Position numbers and translations under genes: made by a program. A DNA stretch of 64,000 bases from Candidatus Woesearchaeota archaeon (lineage in GTDB: Archaea > Nanobdellota > Nanobdellia > Woesearchaeales > ARS49): the NCBI GenBank assembly GCA_030750765.1, contig JASMHM010000002.1, positions 1 to 64,000 of the forward strand. Reading direction: 5' to 3'. Below, in pieces: positions 59,785-64,000 of the stretch (positions are counted from its first letter, which is position 1; each line of letters opens with the position of its first letter). The notes under the pieces were generated by a model. It was given only the letters and a program-made list of their open reading frames with translations. It ran no database searches and was not told where the DNA came from.

Positions 59785-60338
59785 TATTGTTTCCTCTTGT
59801 TAGCTCGCCGGCTAGGTCGGGCTTTTTCTCGTCCCTTACCCTTGCCTCGCATGCCTCTTACTTTCTTTCCAGCACTTGTTAGCCCTCGATTAACTCTGCC
59901 TTTCCTGTTCTCTAGGTGTGGCATTCTAGCTTTCACATCTGGACTTTGTGGATCTGCAAGGATGACTTCATACCAAGCATGGATGCCGTCTTGGCCCACC
60001 CAGTATGAGTTCAACACTTCAGTATTCGGAAACGCGTTGCCAGCTCTTTGCTCAGCAATCACTTGATAGTTTTTTCTTAAGTTTAATCTTCCTGTCTTGT
60101 TCTTGCTTCTGTGACCGCCAGCAAAGCTCTTCTTGTGCGGTCCTCGAATGACTGTCTGTCGTACAACGAATAATCCTTTGATAGGCTTGTAACCAAGACT
60201 TCTAGCGCGATCTAATCTTGTAGGTCTTTCTAGACGTACGGTGGAGGCGTCCCGACGCCAGGCCATGATGCGTTCTCTCCACATCGCCATTTGCTTGGGC
60301 TTTTTCCACAATAATCGCATTCTTGTGTATAAAGACAT
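59784..60338 (-). CDS. rpl15e: 50S ribosomal protein L15e
   Basis: 184 aa, very basic. Family blocks are seen: LYTRMRLLWKKPKQ, RLDRARSLGYKPIKGLFVVR, GHRSKNKTGR, LNSYWVGQDGIHAWYEVIL, and a Gly/Lys/Arg tail (GKKVRGMRGKGKGREKARPS). Archaea and eukaryotes only. A TATA-like TTTAAAAAGG lies 24 nt upstream. Confidence 0.97.
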   Translation of the reverse strand: MSLYTRMRLLWKKPKQMAMWRERIMAWRRDASTVRLERPTRLDRARSLGYKPIKGLFVVRQTVIRGPHKKSFAGGHRSKNKTGRLNLRKNYQVIAEQRAGNAFPNTEVLNSYWVGQDGIHAWYEVILADPQSPDVKARMPHLENRKGRVNRGLTSAGKKVRGMRGKGKGREKARPSRRANKRKQ

Positions 60339-60377
60339 AACTCCAAAAAACAGAGGGCAGTTTAAAAAGGTTGTGGA

Positions 60378-61055
60378 TTAGATAGCTGCTACACTTCTTA
60401 ACCAACTAGATATTCTGAAGCGACTTTTTTTGGGTTGAGGGGCAGGAGCCACATGGCGCTCTTCTCGAGGCGCGTGTGAGTATTCTCTTGTTCCTTTCTG
60501 GAAATCATATTGTCTGCTGAAGTTCATCCCGCCAAACAATTGTTGGTTATCCTTAAAGAACAGACTAAATTGTGGACGCACAACAAGGTTTTCTTCGATC
60601 CCTTGCTCATACGCGATTCTTCCTTGTATAAGGTTGAAAACGTGTTTGAAATCGCGGGTGGTAATCTTGGGATCTTTGATATTACCTGCTTTTACAGATT
60701 GCGCGTAAATTTTTGCTTGTTTTACTAATGCGTTTCTTGCCGTGCGCAAATAGTCAACATTCAGAGTCTCTTGAGAGTCACGTAAGTCATTTGCGGTCAT
60801 GTAGAGCGCACTTTCAAGTGTGTCAGCAGGATCGCTAGTATTGTAATTGCAAACGTCTTCTTCTATGGTGTTGCCTCGAACAGGAAAACATTCTTTTACT
60901 TTGCTTTTCATTCTTTGAAACAAAGATTTTTCCACATTGCGACCTTCATTCACCACGCCGAGCCATGCGTCAGGACTTTTAGATCTGCCCATCATGCGAT
61001 ACGCTATCGCTTTTGAAGTGCTTAACCCGGTCCCATCGTATGTAGCGGTTGTCAC
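60378..61055 (-). CDS. Hypothetical protein, 225 aa
   Basis: Helical soluble protein with no family match. The GTG start at 61055 is the only option before an upstream stop; ATG further in would remove 20 residues. The tail is basic and Pro-rich (APAPQPKKSRFRISSWLRSV). The T-tract terminator of the helicase lies just upstream. Confidence 0.5.
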   Translation of the reverse strand: MTTATYDGTGLSTSKAIAYRMMGRSKSPDAWLGVVNEGRNVEKSLFQRMKSKVKECFPVRGNTIEEDVCNYNTSDPADTLESALYMTANDLRDSQETLNVDYLRTARNALVKQAKIYAQSVKAGNIKDPKITTRDFKHVFNLIQGRIAYEQGIEENLVVRPQFSLFFKDNQQLFGGMNFSRQYDFQKGTREYSHAPREERHVAPAPQPKKSRFRISSWLRSVAAI

Positions 61056-61076
61056 GATAGAAGGTGGTAACTAACC

Positions 61077-61090
61077 AAAGAAAAAAATTT
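61077..61090 (-). terminator. T-tract after the DEAD-box helicase
   Basis: On the minus strand AAATTTTTTTCTTT lies 18-31 bases past the helicase stop, with no stable hairpin. It also precedes the next gene's GTG by about 25 nt, so it might double as an AT-rich promoter element. Confidence 0.45.
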
Positions 61091-61107
61091 CGTGCGTGTT
61101 GTACGTG

Positions 61108-62310
61108 TTATCGACGGAAGCTTCCAAATCGTGGACGATCTGTTCTGCGTCGTTGTGGCATTCTTCCTCGGCCGCCAGGTTTTTCTGCGAACGGGTTGAA
61201 GGCTACCTTGTTGAACTTTGGTAGTTCTCCACGAACGATCTTCAACGTCGCGTCTTGTAAGACATTATTGAAATTGTCATAATCTCTCTCACTTAACAAC
61301 GTGATAGCATCTCCCTTTTCCCCTGCTCTAGCAGTACGTCCTATCCTGTGGATGTACTCTTCAGAGGTTGGCGGAACATCATAGTTGTAGACGTGCGTCA
61401 CGTCTTTGATGTCCAGTCCTCTTGCTGCAACGTCTGTTGCTACAAGAACATCGATCTTTGCGTCATGCAAACTTTTGAGTGCGTGTTCTCTTTTGCTTTG
61501 TGTCATGCCACCATGGATGCCCATGGCTTTCAACTTGTTGTTTTGCAAGTTCTTAGCAACTAGAGAAACCTCTCTGCGTGTTGCGCAGAAGACTAATGCT
61601 AAACCGTCTGTCTTTTCCTTCAAGAAGTGGGAAAGAGCTGAGAACTTTTCTCGTCTATCAACAACATAGTACGCTTGCTTTAGTTGCGTGTGGTCTACCT
61701 TGTCTTCTCCCTTGATGGTGGTTGGGTCTCGTAAGTGCTTTTCTGCAAGTTTGTAGATGTGTTGTCCTACGGTTGCAGAGAACAGTAACGTCTGTCTTTC
61801 GCTGGAGACTTCACTGATGATTCTTTCTACATCTTCAATGAATCCCATCTCAAACATGCGATCTGCTTCGTCTAGGATTAGGTATTTTACAGTTGCTAGG
61901 TTGAGTGTGCCTCGTTCGATATGATCGAGCACTCTTCCTGGTGTTCCTACTAAGATTTCTGATGTTTCGATACCGTGCACTTGTGGTTCATACCCCACTC
62001 CTCCGTACACTTGTACGACTTTCACGCCTACAGCCTTTCCAAAGTCTTGGAAAACCTCAGCCACTTGAGAACAGAGTTCTCTGGTAGGTGTTAATACTAA
62101 TACTTGTAGTTGTCCTGGTTGTATTCTGTTTAAAACGGGTAGTGAGAAGGCTGCAGTCTTTCCGCTGCCTGTTTTGCTCTTTCCTACGACGTCTTTGCCT
62201 TCTAGGATTAAGGGCATGCACTTCTCTTGGATCATGGTCCACTCTGTGTATCCTGCTTTTTTGACTGCCTGCTGTAAAGCTGGCTTTAGTTGTATGCTAT
62301 CTATGTTCAA
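61108..62310 (-). CDS. DEAD-box RNA helicase
   Basis: About 400 aa. Q region (YTEWTMIQEKCMP), motif I SKTGSGKTAA, Ia PTRELCSQ, II LDEADRMFEMG, III SAT, V ATDVAARGLDI, VI HRIGRTARAG. Basic C-terminal tail (GRGRMPQRRRTDRPRFGSFRR). The start is TTG 62310, six codons inside the track start (62328): a perfect GAGGAGGT stands 5 nt before it, and the protein then begins NIDSIQLKPAL like its relatives. It has an unusually long leader of about 75 nt. Confidence 0.93.
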   Translation of the reverse strand: MNIDSIQLKPALQQAVKKAGYTEWTMIQEKCMPLILEGKDVVGKSKTGSGKTAAFSLPVLNRIQPGQLQVLVLTPTRELCSQVAEVFQDFGKAVGVKVVQVYGGVGYEPQVHGIETSEILVGTPGRVLDHIERGTLNLATVKYLILDEADRMFEMGFIEDVERIISEVSSERQTLLFSATVGQHIYKLAEKHLRDPTTIKGEDKVDHTQLKQAYYVVDRREKFSALSHFLKEKTDGLALVFCATRREVSLVAKNLQNNKLKAMGIHGGMTQSKREHALKSLHDAKIDVLVATDVAARGLDIKDVTHVYNYDVPPTSEEYIHRIGRTARAGEKGDAITLLSERDYDNFNNVLQDATLKIVRGELPKFNKVAFNPFAEKPGGRGRMPQRRRTDRPRFGSFRR

Positions 62311-62311
62311 T

Positions 62312-62350
62312 TTAACCTCCTCGGTCAAAAGAATTCGTATTTCCGACCAT
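62312..62350 (-). other. Possible upstream ORF in the helicase leader
   Basis: ATG GTC GGA ... GGA GGT TAA is a 12-codon ORF whose end covers the helicase Shine-Dalgarno, with the TTG start 2 bases later. A short hairpin (ACCAT-AAAG-ATGGT) covers its ATG. It could couple or inhibit helicase initiation. This is inferred from position only. Confidence 0.3.
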
Positions 62351-62407
62351 CTTTATGGTTGGTTAATCCTCCTAACCTTCTCTCTACCTGTAAGTAGCAG
62401 TTTAGCC

Positions 62408-62415
62408 TTTATAAA
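62408..62415 (-). promoter_or_regulatory. TATA box of the DEAD-box helicase
   Basis: TTTATAAA at this position predicts transcription from about 62384, leaving a leader of about 75 nt. This contrasts with the leaderless genes around it. Confidence 0.6.
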
Positions 62416-62513
62416 CCTTGCTATTGATTAAGGAGGGTGTTCCCCCTCGAGAGTTAGAAAACCCAAACGTTTAAGAAGGGGATCTGAATCAACACCAAAA
62501 ACGCGAGTAGAGC

Positions 62514-64000
62514 ATGGTAAAAAGAGCTAAGAAAAAGGTAGTAAAGAAAAGGCGAATTTCTAAGCCTAGGGCTCAAGCGTTTGCAGCTGAAATTTTTGAC
62601 ACAGATCGATCAAGCTCCACCGAAAAATATTGGGCCAAGAGCGCGTGGGATGGACTCTCCCCAGGTGGCGAGGCTGCTGCGCACGCATTTGGTGAACGAT
62701 ACAGAAAAAGTCTAGCAAACAAGCATACAAGAATGCGTGTAGACTTTATTTGTAAAAAGCTTGAAAGACATGGATATTTACGCGTGGGAAGTCTTGAGGA
62801 CTCCCTAGGCGATCAATGGGATCCGGTTGGAGGAAAGCAAAAATTCTTTGGTGTCAAGGACGAGCAGATGGTGTATGCCATCCATCTAGGAAGTAGGCCC
62901 GGTGAGCACGGCATGCACGTAGCTGGAGCACACATAGATTCTCCTGCATTGATCGCGACAGAACATCCGCTCCGACAGAATTTCAATCAGGCATTCATGC
63001 AATCCATGGTTTATGGAGGCGTGAACCCTGCAGATTTTACGAACATACCTCTGTGCATGTATTTGGTTGGCGCAATGAGGGACAAGGACAATCTCGAAGC
63101 TGATCGTGCAATCCTTCTGGGCGGACGTGCAGGAGGGTCTTCGTTTATTGCACCCACACAATCACTCCATTTTGACGCGGAGAGCCCAGACATAAGCGAA
63201 CTTTACGTGTTGCTTGGTAACAAACCCTATCCTTCATTGGATGTCGATGTCAGGAAGAGAATACTCCTCCAAAGCATTGCCAGCCTTCGAGAGCGAACAG
63301 GAATGCAACTCACCGAACAATCATTTGAGGATTTGGACGTGTGGTTCTTCCCTGCTGCACCAGCAAATTACGCAGATCTGTCAAAGAGTGTGATTACTGC
63401 CTATGGTCAAGATAACTGGGCAAGCGCGTATGCACTGCTCGAAGGTTTAATTGATACTAAGAACCCTTCCTACACCAACGTGGCTGTTTGGTACGCTGGT
63501 GAAGAGATTGATGATTCAGGCCCAGGAAGTATCAGCAACAATTTCCTCGCGGACGTGGTAACCCCTGCCATCACCTATATTTTGAAGGAAGATCTTGCCA
63601 GTCACTATGCCGGCCTCATAAACGGCTGGACAATGTTCCTTGATGGCATTGGTCCTGCAAGCCAAAATACGAAAGGCCACCAAGATATGCACAATGCTGC
63701 GTACATGGGTTCAGGCCCAGTCCTTCTCAAACATGGTGGTTCAGAAGGACTCTACGGAGGATACTCGTCTCATCCTGCTCATAGAAAGGCTATTAGAGAT
63801 TTGCTCCGCGACTCAAACGTACCTCACCAGGTAGCCATGATGGGCTCGCAAGACAACAGAATTCCCAACGCTTCGAGCACGTTTCACACTTCGCTAGGAG
63901 CATGGGGTGTGGATTTAGGACCTATAGTGTCATGTATGCACAAAGGAATGGAGGAATCATCTGTTGTTGATGTCCACCTCACCGCGCAAGCAGTCAAAGC
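62514..64000 (+). CDS. M18 family aminopeptidase, 3' end beyond the window
   Basis: At least 495 codons. After a basic start it matches the aspartyl aminopeptidase (M18) fold: MHVAGAHIDSPALIA (His-x-Asp ligand), GEEIDDSGPGS (catalytic Glu-Glu), and SSTFHTSLGAWGVDLGPIVS then CMHKGMEESS (final His ligand). M18 enzymes are dodecameric zinc exopeptidases removing acidic residues. TTTAAG near 62468 implies a leader of about 20 nt; an upstream in-frame TAG fixes the ATG. The stop lies outside the window. Confidence 0.82.
   Translation, partial: MVKRAKKKVVKKRRISKPRAQAFAAEIFDTDRSSSTEKYWAKSAWDGLSPGGEAAAHAFGERYRKSLANKHTRMRVDFICKKLERHGYLRVGSLEDSLGDQWDPVGGKQKFFGVKDEQMVYAIHLGSRPGEHGMHVAGAHIDSPALIATEHPLRQNFNQAFMQSMVYGGVNPADFTNIPLCMYLVGAMRDKDNLEADRAILLGGRAGGSSFIAPTQSLHFDAESPDISELYVLLGNKPYPSLDVDVRKRILLQSIASLRERTGMQLTEQSFEDLDVWFFPAAPANYADLSKSVITAYGQDNWASAYALLEGLIDTKNPSYTNVAVWYAGEEIDDSGPGSISNNFLADVVTPAITYILKEDLASHYAGLINGWTMFLDGIGPASQNTKGHQDMHNAAYMGSGPVLLKHGGSEGLYGGYSSHPAHRKAIRDLLRDSNVPHQVAMMGSQDNRIPNASSTFHTSLGAWGVDLGPIVSCMHKGMEESSVVDVHLTAQAVK

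Noticed and set aside
62433-62450. GAGGG...CCCTC hairpin upstream of the M18 gene
   Set aside because: Five-bp stem without supporting context.
1-64000. CRISPR arrays, tRNA or rRNA genes, IS elements
   Set aside because: Intergenic spaces were read for regular repeats, cloverleaf patterns and transposase-like ORFs; none was recognised. A tRNAscan/Infernal run would be needed to exclude divergent tRNAs or an H/ACA RNA.

Overview
The window reads as archaeal chromosome. Archaea-specific information genes are present: ribosomal proteins L10e and L15e, the Cbf5-type pseudouridine synthase, SRP54, an Lhr-type helicase and a type II methionine aminopeptidase. Almost every gene has a TATA box (TTTATA, CTTATAAA, TTTAAA types) centred about 25-28 nt upstream of its start codon, the signature of leaderless archaeal transcription. 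A class II (not class I) lysyl-tRNA synthetase, a grpE-dnaK-dnaJ chaperone operon of the type shared with bacteria, and many short orphan proteins fit a DPANN-like lineage such as Woesearchaeota or Pacearchaeota. That placement is inference. No rRNA, tRNA, CRISPR array, transposase or integrase was seen. No gene-free stretch exceeds 300 bases once the tiny ORFs below are counted.

Layout. 1-6.5 kb: orphan proteins, a ureohydrolase, ArgRS and a HIT hydrolase. 6.7-12.5 kb: an Lrp regulator, L10e with a CsaA-like tRNA-binding protein, an exported transglutaminase-like protein, Map and Cbf5. 12.5-18.6 kb: a membrane von Willebrand A (BatA-like) operon with a coiled-coil partner, then Sua5. 18.6-24.5 kb: small proteins, a VRR-NUC nuclease, a probable toxin-antitoxin pair, a two-domain deoxyribosyltransferase-like protein, and Nudix and HAD enzymes. 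24.5-34.3 kb: an FAD desaturase-like enzyme, methyltransferase, HExxH protein, MscL, CYTH protein, Nudix, TrmB, a solitary ABC binding protein, and a nucleotidyltransferase/DUF1385 operon. 34.3-42 kb: SRP54, LysRS, a kinase-fold orphan, an AbrB-PhoU regulator, and two tandem copies of a tiny two-gene cassette. 42-54.7 kb: a phosphatase, HtpX/LemA, a frameshifted methyltransferase, Lhr, and more Nudix and sugar nucleotidyltransferase genes. 54.7-64 kb: chaperone operon with a divergent HTH regulator and operator, L15e, a DEAD-box helicase and a truncated M18 aminopeptidase.

The most novel material is at 40.66-41.45 kb. Next to the AbrB-PhoU regulator lie two tandem copies of a cassette: a 41-45 aa acidic, Trp-containing protein followed by a 38 aa protein ending in a DRK(K/R)R basic tail. 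Both copies have promoters carrying repeated ATTATATAA boxes. All four ORFs fall below the ORF-track cutoff. Other notable items are two divergent gene pairs that appear to share one self-complementary TATA element, a perfect inverted repeat at the grpE transcription start beside an HTH gene, and several genes broken by one frame change or stop. The breaks (toxin, methyltransferase, a 106-codon orphan) may be assembly errors or real decay.
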